NCBI GenBank assembly: GCA_019747705.1 | Contig: JAIEQM010000005.1 | Coordinates: 1-62,215 of the forward strand | DNA from: Chitinophagaceae bacterium | Lineage (GTDB): Bacteria > Bacteroidota > Bacteroidia > Chitinophagales > Chitinophagaceae | Direction of reading: 5' to 3' | DNA: 62,215 nt | Notes under the pieces: model-generated | Databases searched by the model: none | What the model saw: the letters and a program-made list of their open reading frames with translations, nothing else | What the model was told of the DNA's origin: nothing | Position numbers and translations under genes: made by a program | Shown here: in pieces, positions 45,765 through 55,065 of the stretch | Numbering within the stretch: position 1 is the first letter of the stretch | How the letters are laid out: each line of letters begins with the position of its first letter

Positions 45765-45795
45765 AAAAAACCCCGCAACAACGGGGCTTTTTATT
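45765..45795. terminator. Bidirectional intrinsic terminator
   Basis: CCCCG (45771-45775) and CGGGG (45782-45786) pair around CAACAA, with an A-run before and a T-run after. It can end both the TolC-like gene from the left and the small secreted-protein gene from the right. Confidence 0.75.
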
Positions 45796-45796
45796 T

Positions 45797-46126
45797 TTAT
45801 TTTACTTCCTTTTGAGGAGTCTTAAACTTCATGTAAAATGGCTTGGGCTTGTAAGGTAATACATACAAATTATTGCCCCGCTGAAAACGAACCGTGTTGT
45901 TATTAAAAACCAGGTTCTTTGTGTTATTGGTATTAAAATTCAATCCTCCACGAAAACGGAAACCGTTTTGAAGGGAGAGGGGTGTTTTCTTAAATGTAAG
46001 TTTTACACCATTTTTATTGTCCTGTTTTTTATCGCCCCCGCCGGAGTTAAAACTGGCAGAAGATGCTATGTTGGCAAGCACAAAACACAGCACGGAAGCA
46101 ATACCGATACGTTTGGTTGTTCTCAT
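45797..46126 (-). CDS. Small secreted protein of unknown function
   Basis: From the ATG at 46126 the 109-residue product starts MRTTKRIGIASVLCFVLANIASSAS, a good signal peptide. An Asn/Gly/Lys-rich mature part follows (SGGGDKKQDNKNGVKLTF, RGGLNFNTNNTKNLVFNNN). No family is recognised. A TAAATTTG element at 46154-46161 would put the transcript start about 23 bases before this ATG. Starts at 46147 or 46156 would then be nearly leaderless or lost. The gene converges on the TolC-like gene. Confidence 0.55.
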   Translation of the reverse strand: MRTTKRIGIASVLCFVLANIASSASFNSGGGDKKQDNKNGVKLTFKKTPLSLQNGFRFRGGLNFNTNNTKNLVFNNNTVRFQRGNNLYVLPYKPKPFYMKFKTPQKEVK

Positions 46127-46153
46127 AAAACCTGTTTTGTTTTGCATAATGCA

Positions 46154-46161
46154 CAAATTTA
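46154..46161 (-). promoter_or_regulatory. TAnnTTTG element for the small secreted protein gene
   Basis: The minus strand reads TAAATTTG. A TTTG lies 21 bp further upstream, close to the ideal -33 spacing of Bacteroidota promoters. Confidence 0.5.
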
Positions 46162-46296
46162 ATCATTAATAATGCGGTTTTACAAACCGTCTGTCAGAAT
46201 ATTCTCATAATATTAACGTGTGTGTATAACTAATTGTTACATGGCCGTTGGAATTTTTCTTTAAAAGGGGTTACCTTAGGTAAACCACAGCACTTT

Positions 46297-47718
46297 ATGC
46301 AGAAAAATCCCTCACGCTCCAACAATGATGAAATGCGGGAACTTCTCCGCCAGTTTGAAAACCTGAAAAACGGCCGCTCCCACTCGTTTCTGGAGGAAGA
46401 AAGCTTTGAGCGGATCATTAATTATTTCGATGAAAAAGAAGACCTGGTCTCCTCCCTGCAGGCAGCTGAACTGGGCATTGAAATCTACCCTTATTCCTCT
46501 TTGCTCCTCATAAAAAAGGCTGATTTGCTGCTGGCCACCCGCCAGTATAAAGCCGCTCTCACGGCGCTGGAAAAGGCTGAACTGCTGGACAGTAACGATA
46601 TTAACCTCTTTATTTTAAAAACTGATGCTTACCTGGCGCTGGATCAGCATGAAAATGCCATTCAACTGCTGGAAGAGGGTTTGGACATGTTTGAGGGAGA
46701 AGAACGGATAGAACTGCTGTTTGAACTTTCAGATGTGTATGATGATTATGAGGAATTTGATAAGGTATTTGAATGTCTTAAACTCATTCTGGAGCAGGAA
46801 CCCATGAATGAAGAAGCCCTGTATAAAATCTGTTTCTGGACGGATTTTACCGGCCGTAATGAAGAATCCATCAAACTCCATCAGAATATCATTAACGATT
46901 ACCCCTACAGTGAGCTGGCCTGGTTTAACCTGGGCGCTGCTTACCAGGGTTTGAAGCTCTATGAAAAATCAATTGATGCCTACATGTACTGCATTGCCAT
47001 TGATGAAAAATTTGATTATGCCTACCGAAACATGGGTGATGCTTACATCCGCATGCGCAAGTACAAAGAAGCGGTGGAGATGCTGGAGAAAGTACTTGAA
47101 CTCAGCCGCCCGGAAGAAGTGATTCATGAAGCCATTGGTTGCTGTTTTGACAGGATGGGCCAATATGCGCAGGCCCGCTTTCACTACCGCAAAGCATCAC
47201 ATCTTAACACCAACGATACGAGGTTTCATTATAAAATTGCCTGTACGTATATTAATGAAGCCCAGTATGAAGCTGGCATTAAACATCTCAACATTGCATT
47301 AAAAAGCAACCGCCTCAACCCCGAGTATAATTTAACCATGGGTATTGCTTTGGTGGAACTTAAGCAATATGCCCAGGCCATTGAGCACTATGCCAATGTA
47401 ATTAAAGCACGCCCCAAAAGCGCCAAAGGCTGGAGTTCCATGCTGGACTGTATGCTGCTGGCAGATATACTGGATAATGCTGATGAATATGCAATGGCTG
47501 CTTATGAAGCCACCGCTGGTAAACCCATCTTTCTTTTTTACCGTGCGGCTATATGTTTTGCATCCGGCAAAACCAAGCAGGGCATCACCCACCTGGAACT
47601 GGCTATGAGCAAAGCGCCCCGGCTCATTAAAAATCTTATTCAACTCATGCCCAAAATTTTGCAAAACCCGCAGGTGGTGGATATCATTGCACGGTATAAA
47701 AAATCAAAATCTATTTAA
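46297..47718 (+). CDS. Tetratricopeptide repeat (TPR) protein
   Basis: From the ATG at 46297 (MQKNPSRSNNDEMRELLRQF) the 473-residue protein is almost wholly helical. It carries about ten degenerate TPR units, for example AWFNLGAAYQGLKLYEKSIDAYMYCIAIDEKFDYAYRNMGDAYIRMRKYKEAVEMLEKVLEL in the middle and YNLTMGIALVELKQYAQAIEHYANVIKARP near the end. There is no signal peptide or membrane span, so it is a cytoplasmic scaffold protein with unknown partners. The frame is open back to a TTG at 46234, but the extra residues do not look like TPR sequence. Confidence 0.8.
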   Translation: MQKNPSRSNNDEMRELLRQFENLKNGRSHSFLEEESFERIINYFDEKEDLVSSLQAAELGIEIYPYSSLLLIKKADLLLATRQYKAALTALEKAELLDSNDINLFILKTDAYLALDQHENAIQLLEEGLDMFEGEERIELLFELSDVYDDYEEFDKVFECLKLILEQEPMNEEALYKICFWTDFTGRNEESIKLHQNIINDYPYSELAWFNLGAAYQGLKLYEKSIDAYMYCIAIDEKFDYAYRNMGDAYIRMRKYKEAVEMLEKVLELSRPEEVIHEAIGCCFDRMGQYAQARFHYRKASHLNTNDTRFHYKIACTYINEAQYEAGIKHLNIALKSNRLNPEYNLTMGIALVELKQYAQAIEHYANVIKARPKSAKGWSSMLDCMLLADILDNADEYAMAAYEATAGKPIFLFYRAAICFASGKTKQGITHLELAMSKAPRLIKNLIQLMPKILQNPQVVDIIARYKKSKSI

Positions 47719-47771
47719 GAGACTGTTTCGTTGATTTTTCAGAGGTAATTAGAGAGAGCGGTTTATAAAAC

Positions 47772-49055
47772 TCAGGTAAAAGACAGCAGATTTACATCAT
47801 CTTCCTTTGCATGCTTCATCACAAAATACCCGGTTATTAAAAAGGAGAGGGTGAAATAGGCAATCAAAATAAAATTTACAGGCGCAAAAAATTGAGTGGC
47901 GCCAAACCAGTCTTTTTGGACGTAAATAAAATAAACACCCAGTAAACATTTAAGCGCTTCAAACAGAACAGCCGTGCGGTTGCGATCCATCAAATCCGTT
48001 AAAGCATAAATTGCAACAAATACAAAACCGCCGTACCAGAAGATGTACGATTTGTTCAGCGAATGAATCAACGCAATATTTCCAAATAAATAAGAAATAA
48101 ACAGCAGAATCATAACCAACTGTACCCACACCCACACATTCAATGCAGGTGACGCTTTGGTATCATACTTTTCAAAATGATACACATCGTTGATTTTATA
48201 AGCAGGGTATTTCTCTGCCACATCTGCCGGTCTCCATCCTGTTGGCATCAGCCAGATGCGGAATTTATCTTTCAGCGCTTTTGCACGCCATGCATCTTTT
48301 ATCATTAACCACAAATGCTGAAAATTAATTTTGATGGGGTTCCATGTTTGCACGGGTCGTGTAATACCATAAACAGGCGGTTTATCTTTCAACTCTTCCT
48401 GGAAAGTTCCAAACCATTTATCCCACCAAATAAAAATCTGTGAATAGTTTTTGTCCAGATATTCAGGATTAATGGAATGATGCACACGATGATGCGATGG
48501 AGTAACAATTATCTTTTCCAAAAATCCCATCTTGTTAATATGTTGTGTGTGGTACCAAAACTGTGCAAATAAATGCAAGGGAGCCGCTACGGCAATCACC
48601 TGTTCCGGCACTCCCAGCACTGCCGCAGGCAATAAAAAAATGGCGAAGATTCTGAACACCGTGGAGATACTTTGTCTTAATGCACAGGCCAAATTAAACT
48701 CTTCACTGCTGTGGTGAATGATATGGGCATTCCAGAAAAAATTGTATTCATGATCAATACGGTGCACCCAGTAGCCGGCAAAATCAAGAGCAAAAAAAGC
48801 GATGACATAGGTAAGCCATTCATTTTTTACATGCACAATTGCCAGGTGGTTTACCAGCCATCCGTAACTGAGAATGGCAATACTCAAACCCAATACATCC
48901 TTAGTTACGTTGGTAACGCCGCTGCTGAGGCTGCTCACCATATCCATATTCCGCACCGTGTCTTTGCCTTTGAGCACACCATACAATTTTTCGCCCAGCA
49001 CTAAAAGCAGGAAGGCGGGCATGGCAATCAATAAAATTTTTCCGTAAGTTTCCAT
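47772..49055 (-). CDS. Sterol desaturase/fatty acid hydroxylase family membrane protein
   Basis: The 427-residue membrane protein has the di-iron histidine clusters of the family: HRIDH (HxxxH), HIIHHSSEEFN (HxxHH) and SHHRVHH (HHxxHH). Several spans surround them, and an extra C-terminal half holds three or four more (VQLVMILLFISYLFGNIALIH, YGGFVFVAIYAL). Members hydroxylate or desaturate lipids at the membrane surface. The start is the ATG at 49055 (METYGKILLIAMPAF); the frame is open further upstream only because it runs antisense to the neighbouring gene. A TAAATTTG element at 49070-49077 lies 14 bp before the ATG. Confidence 0.85.
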   Translation of the reverse strand: METYGKILLIAMPAFLLLVLGEKLYGVLKGKDTVRNMDMVSSLSSGVTNVTKDVLGLSIAILSYGWLVNHLAIVHVKNEWLTYVIAFFALDFAGYWVHRIDHEYNFFWNAHIIHHSSEEFNLACALRQSISTVFRIFAIFLLPAAVLGVPEQVIAVAAPLHLFAQFWYHTQHINKMGFLEKIIVTPSHHRVHHSINPEYLDKNYSQIFIWWDKWFGTFQEELKDKPPVYGITRPVQTWNPIKINFQHLWLMIKDAWRAKALKDKFRIWLMPTGWRPADVAEKYPAYKINDVYHFEKYDTKASPALNVWVWVQLVMILLFISYLFGNIALIHSLNKSYIFWYGGFVFVAIYALTDLMDRNRTAVLFEALKCLLGVYFIYVQKDWFGATQFFAPVNFILIAYFTLSFLITGYFVMKHAKEDDVNLLSFT

Positions 49056-49069
49056 ATTGCAAGCTTGCC

Positions 49070-49077
49070 CAAATTTA
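49070..49077 (-). promoter_or_regulatory. TAnnTTTG element for the fatty acid hydroxylase family gene
   Basis: The minus strand reads TAAATTTG in the 34-bp gap between two divergent starts (49055 and 49090), so the two genes share a very tight control region. Confidence 0.45.
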
Positions 49078-49089
49078 AAGAATCTTTGT

Positions 49090-51396
49090 ATGAAGCCATT
49101 TATCTTTTTTCTTTTTACTGTTTGTTCATGCAATTTTATCAGTGCACAAACAACCGGTGCACAAAAAATTGCTGCTTTTAAACAGCAACAGCAACTCCTG
49201 CAAGCATCCCCATACAAAAACATCCAATGGCGATTGACTGGCCCTGACAACCGCAGCGGCCGTTGCACCGATGTATATGGCATTCCTGGCAACCCCAATG
49301 TGTATTATGCAGCTTTTGCAACAGGCGGTCTTTGGAAAACAGAGGATGCAGGCCAAACATGGAAACCTTTGTTTGATAAAGAAGCCACACAATCCATCGG
49401 CAATATCGCTGTATCATTAAGCAATCCGGATATGGTTTATGTGGGCACTGGTGAAGCAAACATCTTTCGTGCATCACTGCCCGGCATTGGTATGTATAAA
49501 TCAAGTAATGGCGGAAAAACTTTTCAGCATATTGGTTTGGAAAATACAGGAACCATTGCAAGGGTTGTTATTCATCCTTCCAATCCCAACATCGTGTATG
49601 TTGCTGCAAGCGGTAACGAATGGACATATAACAAAGACCGTGGCGTATATCTCACAACAGATGGCGGCAAAACATGGAAGAACATTTTATTTGAAAGCGA
49701 AAAAAGCGGATGTATTGATTTGGTGACGGATCCTTCTGATCCCAACACACTTTATGCAAGCATGTGGAACCGCATCCGCAAACGCTGGAGCGATCCCATG
49801 CCTGAAGACGGAGATTATATTTATAAAACAACCGATGGTGGTAAAACATGGAAGAAAATTGTTACGGGATTACCTGAAACAAAACTCACCGGGAGAATTG
49901 GTTTGGCAATTGCACATTCAAACCCAAATGTTTTATATGCATTTGTAGATGATCATCATATTAAACGGGAGCCGAAGAAAGGCGAGTATGATTCTTATGA
50001 ACGACAAATACAAAAAGTAGTGATTGGTGGCGCTGTCTACCGCAGCACAAACAAAGGTGAAAGCTGGGAGAAGATGGGAGAGGTGCATGATTTTGTAACT
50101 CCGTTTTCAGGAACTTATGGTTGGGTGTTCAGTCAAATACGTGTGCATCCGAAAAATGAAAACCGCATTTATGCTTTTGGTGTAAATAAAGCCATTAGTG
50201 GAGATGCAGGTAAAACATGGAAAGCATGGGATCCGACAGATACCACCGGCGATTGGACGCATGGCGATCATCATGCAATGTGGATTGATCCGCAAAACCC
50301 TGACAGGATGATGGTGGGTAATGATGGCGGTGTTACACTTACTTACAATGGCGGTGTAAAATGGAAAAACTCTTTTGATAAAATTCCAACCACACAGTTT
50401 TATACGGTTACGTATGATATGAAAACACCGTTCAATATTTTTGGTGCAGTGCAGGATGAAGGAACGATGAGCGGTAATGTGATGAATACATTCGGAACAA
50501 AAGCTGATACTTCACTTCGTCCATGGCGTATGGCGCCGGGTGGTGAAGGCACACAGATACAAGTTCATCCTGACAGCCCGAACCTTGTTTACTCATCATC
50601 ATACTATGGCCGCTTAATGAAAACGGATATGAGTAAAGGAAGAAGAGAAGGTGTAAAACGTTTTTCATCTTTCGATGTGGGAAGAATTGATTCTTTACGT
50701 GGTGAGTGGCTGGCAGCTACAATGATGAGTAAGTTCAACAGCAAAGTAATTTATCATGGCCTGCAGCATTTGTACAAAACAGAAGATGGCGGTGAAAACT
50801 GGAAACGCATCAGCAACGATCTTTCATTCAACAATCCGCAAAAGAATGGTGTGTATCCCTATCTCATTTATCATCAAACCATCTCAGCCCTGGCAGAAGG
50901 AAATAAACCCGAAATTCTTTTTGCCGGAACAGATGATGGACGTTTATGGCTGAGCATGAATGACGGGACAGACTGGAAAGAAATCACTAAAGGTCTCCCT
51001 GTAAATAAACATATCATCAAAATTGTAAGTTCTGCTTTCAAACCTTCACGTGTGTATGCGGCGCTGAACGACAGGCGTGCAGATAATCACACACCTTATG
51101 TTTATGTGAGTGAAGATTACGGAACAACATGGAAAAGCATTGCTTCCAATCTTCCTGCATCGCCCGCCAATGTAATTGCAGAACATCCTGATGATGCAAA
51201 CACATTGTTCTGCGGTACTGATTTTGGTGTGTATATGAGTAAAGATGGCGGTAAAAAATGGATCGCTATCAATGGAAATATGCCAGCATCTGTTTCAGTA
51301 AATGATTTGTTTATTCATCCAAGAGATAAAAAATTAGTAATCGGAACTTATGGAAGGGGTGTGTATGTGCTGGATGATTTAAAAGTGTTGCAATGA
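49090..51396 (+). CDS. Secreted BNR/Vps10-type beta-propeller protein
   Basis: The 768-residue protein starts MKPFIFFLFTVCSCNFISAQ, a signal peptide. It consists of repeated propeller blades marked by Asp-box motifs such as TTDGGKTWKNI, TEDAGQTWKPL, STNKGESWEKM and SEDYGTTWKSI, about ten in number. It is the exo-type sortilin/xyloglucanase-like fold common in Bacteroidota. No catalytic residues can be assigned. There is no sorting domain at the C-terminus (GVYVLDDLKVLQ ends the last blade). A longer frame to 49057 exists but the signal peptide fixes the start. Confidence 0.82.
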   Translation: MKPFIFFLFTVCSCNFISAQTTGAQKIAAFKQQQQLLQASPYKNIQWRLTGPDNRSGRCTDVYGIPGNPNVYYAAFATGGLWKTEDAGQTWKPLFDKEATQSIGNIAVSLSNPDMVYVGTGEANIFRASLPGIGMYKSSNGGKTFQHIGLENTGTIARVVIHPSNPNIVYVAASGNEWTYNKDRGVYLTTDGGKTWKNILFESEKSGCIDLVTDPSDPNTLYASMWNRIRKRWSDPMPEDGDYIYKTTDGGKTWKKIVTGLPETKLTGRIGLAIAHSNPNVLYAFVDDHHIKREPKKGEYDSYERQIQKVVIGGAVYRSTNKGESWEKMGEVHDFVTPFSGTYGWVFSQIRVHPKNENRIYAFGVNKAISGDAGKTWKAWDPTDTTGDWTHGDHHAMWIDPQNPDRMMVGNDGGVTLTYNGGVKWKNSFDKIPTTQFYTVTYDMKTPFNIFGAVQDEGTMSGNVMNTFGTKADTSLRPWRMAPGGEGTQIQVHPDSPNLVYSSSYYGRLMKTDMSKGRREGVKRFSSFDVGRIDSLRGEWLAATMMSKFNSKVIYHGLQHLYKTEDGGENWKRISNDLSFNNPQKNGVYPYLIYHQTISALAEGNKPEILFAGTDDGRLWLSMNDGTDWKEITKGLPVNKHIIKIVSSAFKPSRVYAALNDRRADNHTPYVYVSEDYGTTWKSIASNLPASPANVIAEHPDDANTLFCGTDFGVYMSKDGGKKWIAINGNMPASVSVNDLFIHPRDKKLVIGTYGRGVYVLDDLKVLQ

Positions 51397-51452
51397 TTTG
51401 CAGTAGCTGAATATAATTTCACTTGTGGTTTAATTAATTGAAAAATTATTCA

Positions 51453-52553
51453 ATGAAAAAAATAGCCTTTTTGCTTTTATGCTGCTCTTGTTTTGGAATA
51501 TCATTAGCACAAACTGCTGATGAAAGCTGGCAACTGGGCCCGTTTGTAAAACATATAAGCAAACCAATTGTATCCCCTGATGCAGCATCAACATTTTATT
51601 GCCCTGTTCTCCATAAAAAGATTAATTGGGAAAAGAGCAATGCCTTTAACCCCGCAGCGATTGTAAGAAATGATAAGGTTGTGTTATTGTACCGTGTCGA
51701 AGATAAAAACCAGGGCATTGGCAAGCAAACTTCAAGAATAGGCAAAGTGCAGAGTAATGATGGAATTGTTTTTACTAAAACACCATCTCCTGTATTATAC
51801 CCCGCAGAAGATAAAATGAAAAAATATGAATGGCCGGGTGGTTGTGAAGACCCACGTATTGTACAAACAGAAGATGGAACTTATTGGCTCACTTATACTG
51901 CATGGGATGGAAAAACTGCAAGACTAAGTATTGCCAGCAGCAGAGATTTAACAAACTGGACCAAGCACGGTCCTATTTTTACAAAAGCAGTGAATGGAAA
52001 ATTTTTAAACACCTGGTCAAAAAGCGGTGCCATTGTAACTGCAAGAAAAAAAGAGAAATCCTATGCAGTTAAAATCAATAATAAGTACTGGATGTATTGG
52101 GGCGACAGTCCTGTTTACCTTGCATTCAGTGATAATCTTTCTGATTGGGAACCTGTAACAGATAGCGCAGGCAATCTGCAACCTGTTGTTAACCTGCGTA
52201 AAAATAAATTTGACAGCGAAGTTGTAGAGCCCGGCCCTCCCGCTATAGTTACAGAAAAAGGGATTTTGTTATTATATAACGGCATGAATGCAGAAGGTGA
52301 TAATGGTGATAAAACATTGCCGGCTAAAACTTATTGTGGCGGACAGATATTGTTTGATATAGAAGATCCTTCAAAAATACTTGCCCGTTGCGAACAACCT
52401 TTTATTAAACCAGATTTACCGTTTGAAAAGAAAGGACAGTATGCTGCAGGAACTACTTTTATTGAAGGATTGGTTTTTTTTAAAGGGAAATGGTATTTGT
52501 ATTATGGCGCTGCCGACAGTTCGGTTGGTGTGGCTGTATATGAAATCAAATAA
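51453..52553 (+). CDS. GH130-like glycoside hydrolase/phosphorylase
   Basis: The 366-residue secreted protein has a signal peptide (MKKIAFLLLCCSCFGISLAQ) and a five-bladed propeller. Motifs fit the GH130 (beta-1,4-mannoside phosphorylase/mannosidase) family: NAFNPAAIVRNDKVVLLYRVED, GGCEDPRIVQTEDGTYWLTYTAW and EPGPPAIVTEKGILLLYNGMN. The signal peptide suggests a periplasmic hydrolase more than a cytoplasmic phosphorylase, which is inference. The frame can be extended to a TTG at 51438. It lies 56 bp behind the BNR-repeat gene, and both could be in one transcript. Confidence 0.75.
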   Translation: MKKIAFLLLCCSCFGISLAQTADESWQLGPFVKHISKPIVSPDAASTFYCPVLHKKINWEKSNAFNPAAIVRNDKVVLLYRVEDKNQGIGKQTSRIGKVQSNDGIVFTKTPSPVLYPAEDKMKKYEWPGGCEDPRIVQTEDGTYWLTYTAWDGKTARLSIASSRDLTNWTKHGPIFTKAVNGKFLNTWSKSGAIVTARKKEKSYAVKINNKYWMYWGDSPVYLAFSDNLSDWEPVTDSAGNLQPVVNLRKNKFDSEVVEPGPPAIVTEKGILLLYNGMNAEGDNGDKTLPAKTYCGGQILFDIEDPSKILARCEQPFIKPDLPFEKKGQYAAGTTFIEGLVFFKGKWYLYYGAADSSVGVAVYEIK

Positions 52554-52591
52554 TCAGCATTGCTAAAGTTGTATAGGAACGTATTAGAAAT

Positions 52592-53713
52592 ATGAAATCA
52601 AAACCCATCACTAAAAAATATCCCAACGCTTCACTCAATCGTTTTGGCGGTTGGGTGTTTCATTGCATTGATGCACATACCTGCGGCAATCCGGTTCGGG
52701 TTGTTGCAGATGGCGGACCAGAACTGGATGGAAATAACATGAGTGAAAAGCGGCAACATTTTTTAAAAGAATATGACTGGATAAGAAAAGGATTGATGTT
52801 TGAACCACGTGGTCATGATATGATGAGCGGAAGTATTTTATATCCACCGCATGATGAAGCAAATGATGTAGCTGTTTTGTTTATTGAAACAAGCGGTTGT
52901 CTTCCAATGTGCGGACATGGAACCATTGGAACTATTACCATTGCCATTGAAGAAGGATTGATTGTGCCTAAAACGCCGGGTATTATAAAAATGGAAGCGC
53001 CTGCAGGATTAGTTGAAATTGAATATACAACTTCAAAAGAATCATCACACCCGCATCTTGCTTCGACTTCGCTCAGCAATGATGCACTCAACCCTTCGAC
53101 TCCGCTCAGGGTTGAAACTGTGCGATTAAAAAATGTTCCTTCCTTCCTCCATTCAACCGAATTAAAAGTGCAGTGCCCTGAGTTGGGGGAATTGATTGTT
53201 GATGTTGCTTATGGTGGAAATTTTTATGCCATTGTGGATGTTCAAAAGAATTTCAAAGGCATTGAACATTATGCAGCAGATAAACTCATTGCATGGGCAA
53301 GAGAATTAAGAAAGAATATCAATGCAAAATATGAATTCATTCATCCGTTAGATGCAACCATCAACGGCTGTTCACATATTTTATGGGCAGGTGAAGTAAT
53401 TGATAAAACTTCCACTGCACGCAATGCCGTTTTTTATGGTGATAAAGCAATAGACAGAAGTCCCTGCGGTACAGGTACCAGTGCACGCATGGCGCAATGG
53501 TATGCAAAAGCCAAGTTGAAAAAAGGAGAGGAGTTTGTTCATGAAAGCATCATTGGCAGTAAGTTTATCGGAAGAATAGAAGAAGAGTTAATGCTAAACG
53601 ATTACAAAGCGATTCGTCCATCAGTTGAAGGCTGGGCAAAGATTTACGGATACAATACCATTTCAATTGATAAAGAGGATGATCCCTATGCTTACGGGTT
53701 CCAGGTACTGTAA
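52592..53713 (+). CDS. 4-hydroxyproline epimerase/proline racemase family protein with in-frame repeat insert
   Basis: The 373-residue enzyme has the first catalytic Cys in GCLPMCGHGTIG and the second in DRSPCGTGTSARMAQ, the two bases of proline racemases and hydroxyproline epimerases. DRSPCGTGTSA and the downstream D-amino acid oxidase favour hydroxyproline 2-epimerase (L-4-hydroxyproline to cis-4-hydroxy-D-proline). It is about 40 residues longer than usual. Residues ~157-174 (STSLSNDALNPSTPLRVE) come from a dispersed DNA repeat that was inserted in frame. The insert lies between two beta strands and need not harm the active site. The start is the ATG at 52592 (MKSKPITKKYPNASLNRFGG). Confidence 0.8.
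   Translation: MKSKPITKKYPNASLNRFGGWVFHCIDAHTCGNPVRVVADGGPELDGNNMSEKRQHFLKEYDWIRKGLMFEPRGHDMMSGSILYPPHDEANDVAVLFIETSGCLPMCGHGTIGTITIAIEEGLIVPKTPGIIKMEAPAGLVEIEYTTSKESSHPHLASTSLSNDALNPSTPLRVETVRLKNVPSFLHSTELKVQCPELGELIVDVAYGGNFYAIVDVQKNFKGIEHYAADKLIAWARELRKNINAKYEFIHPLDATINGCSHILWAGEVIDKTSTARNAVFYGDKAIDRSPCGTGTSARMAQWYAKAKLKKGEEFVHESIIGSKFIGRIEEELMLNDYKAIRPSVEGWAKIYGYNTISIDKEDDPYAYGFQVL
53060..53111 (+). repeat. Two repeat units inserted in the epimerase coding region
   Basis: CTTCGACTTCGCTCAGCA (from 53061) and CCTTCGACTCCGCTCAGG (from 53093) are direct copies 33 bp apart. The motif is a dispersed extragenic repeat type of Bacteroidota. The 33-bp spacing keeps the frame. Confidence 0.65.
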
Positions 53714-54649
53714 ATGAGAAATTATTTTTACATACTTTTTGTTGTATTTACTTGCTGCAATCAAGTAAGTGAAAAAGAAACAGCAAAACAGTTTGTGGTA
53801 GTATTGGGTGTAGCGCAGGATGCAGGCTATCCGCAATTGGGTTGTACAAAAGAATGTTGCAAAGCTGTGAGCGAAGGAAAAGAAACAAAGAAACATGTGG
53901 TGTCGCTGGCATTGCTAGATGCAACAAAAAATGAATATTTTTTATTTGAAGCCACACCGGATATTACTTCACAATTGTCTTTGCTTCAAAAGCAATATCA
54001 TTTACAAAGTATTCAACCAACTGCGGTATTTCTTACACATGCTCATATCGGGCATTACACAGGTCTGATGTATTTTGGAAGAGAAGCAATGAATAGTTCA
54101 TCCGTTCCTGTTTACACATTGCCAAGGCTGGATAGTTTTTTAAGAAACAATGGTCCCTGGAATCAGTTGGTTTCAGTAAAGAATATTGAGTTACAGCAAA
54201 TGAAAAAAGACAGTAGTGTTCAACTTTCATCTAACATAAAAGTTACTGCATTGCAAGTGCCGCACAGAGATGAGTTTTCTGAAACAGCAGGGTTCATCAT
54301 TCAAACACAAAACAAAAAATTGTTGTTTATACCTGATATTGATAAGTGGCAAAAATGGGGAAAAAGCATTGTAGATTTGATTCACGGGGTTGATTATGCA
54401 TTGCTGGATGCAACCTTTTACAAAGATGGTGAACTGCCCAACCGGAACATGAGCGAAGTGCCGCATCCCTTTGTGCAGGAGAGCATGGAATTATTTAAAG
54501 GAATGAGTGCTGCTGATAAACAGAAAGTTTATTTTATTCATTTCAACCATACCAATCCGTTGTTGAAAACAAACGGCTCCGCAGCAAAGGAAGTAAAACA
54601 AAAAGGTTTTAACATTGCAGAGGAAGGTATGATTTTAAATATGGAATAA
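53714..54649 (+). CDS. PqqB-like metallo-beta-lactamase-fold lipoprotein
   Basis: The 311-residue protein begins MRNYFYILFVVFTCCNQVSE, a lipoprotein signal with TCC. It then reads VLGVAQDAGYPQLGCTKECCK, the PqqB-type start of the fold. The metal motif is LTHAHIGHYTG, with Gly in place of the Asp of HxHxDH. Later signatures are VPHRDEFSETAGFII and LDATFY. PqqB-like MBL proteins occur in many hosts without PQQ synthesis, as here, and their reaction is unknown. The start codon follows the epimerase stop directly, so the two are in one operon. Confidence 0.75.
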   Translation: MRNYFYILFVVFTCCNQVSEKETAKQFVVVLGVAQDAGYPQLGCTKECCKAVSEGKETKKHVVSLALLDATKNEYFLFEATPDITSQLSLLQKQYHLQSIQPTAVFLTHAHIGHYTGLMYFGREAMNSSSVPVYTLPRLDSFLRNNGPWNQLVSVKNIELQQMKKDSSVQLSSNIKVTALQVPHRDEFSETAGFIIQTQNKKLLFIPDIDKWQKWGKSIVDLIHGVDYALLDATFYKDGELPNRNMSEVPHPFVQESMELFKGMSAADKQKVYFIHFNHTNPLLKTNGSAAKEVKQKGFNIAEEGMILNME

Positions 54650-55065
54650 AGTGCGTTGTGAAAAAATATTGTTTTGTTTTATAAAAGCCCTGTAAGCCCG
54701 CCTGAACGGAACGAGCAGGGGCGAAATGTCAGTAGAAATTAGCAAAACAAACCGCATACAGAACCCCATCGGGCAATGTCATTAAGTTAAGCGTTTCGTC
54801 ATGTTGAGGAACAGCTTGTCCCGCTTTTGCGGGAAGACATCTCATAAAATTCAAGCTGTACGAAATTTATGAGACCTCTCCCTGCGGTCGAGGTGACGCT
54901 TAACTTAATGACATTGCCCATCGGGGCGAAACATATTCGGTTCAAAGACATATCGCCCCGATGGGGCTCTGGTTGTATTTAAATGTTTTTTCTACTGATA
55001 TATCGCACCTCTGGTGCTGCAAAACAAAATTTGTATTAGCGTAATAAATAACGGAATAATTTTTT
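54650..55065. repeat. Palindromic intergenic element carrying a nested insertion
   Basis: No gene is seen in these 416 bp. An outer diverged inverted repeat runs from about 54718 (GCGAAATGTCAGTAGAAA) to about 55006 (TTTCTACTGATATATCGC). Within it, arms AGAACCCCATCGGG and TCGCCCCGATGGGG are separated by the MITE-like element listed next. Confidence 0.6.
54774..54916. mobile_element. 143-bp MITE-like element with 20-bp TIRs and 9-bp target duplication
   Basis: The ends CAATGTCATTAAGTTAAGCG and its exact reverse complement are perfect 20-bp terminal inverted repeats. CCCATCGGG stands directly before (54765-54773) and after (54917-54925) as a target-site duplication. Inside are short stems such as CCCGC-TTTT-GCGGG and CTCATAAA...TTTATGAG, but no ORF. 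Removing the element and one duplication restores a 17-of-18 bp palindrome in the flanks (54760-54773 plus 54926-54929 against 54953-54970), so it inserted into an older repeat. Confidence 0.8.

Noticed and set aside
49056..49298. N-terminal extension of the fatty acid hydroxylase family gene
   Set aside because: The added residues are antisense to the signal peptide region of the BNR-repeat gene; the ATG at 49055 gives the natural membrane-protein start.
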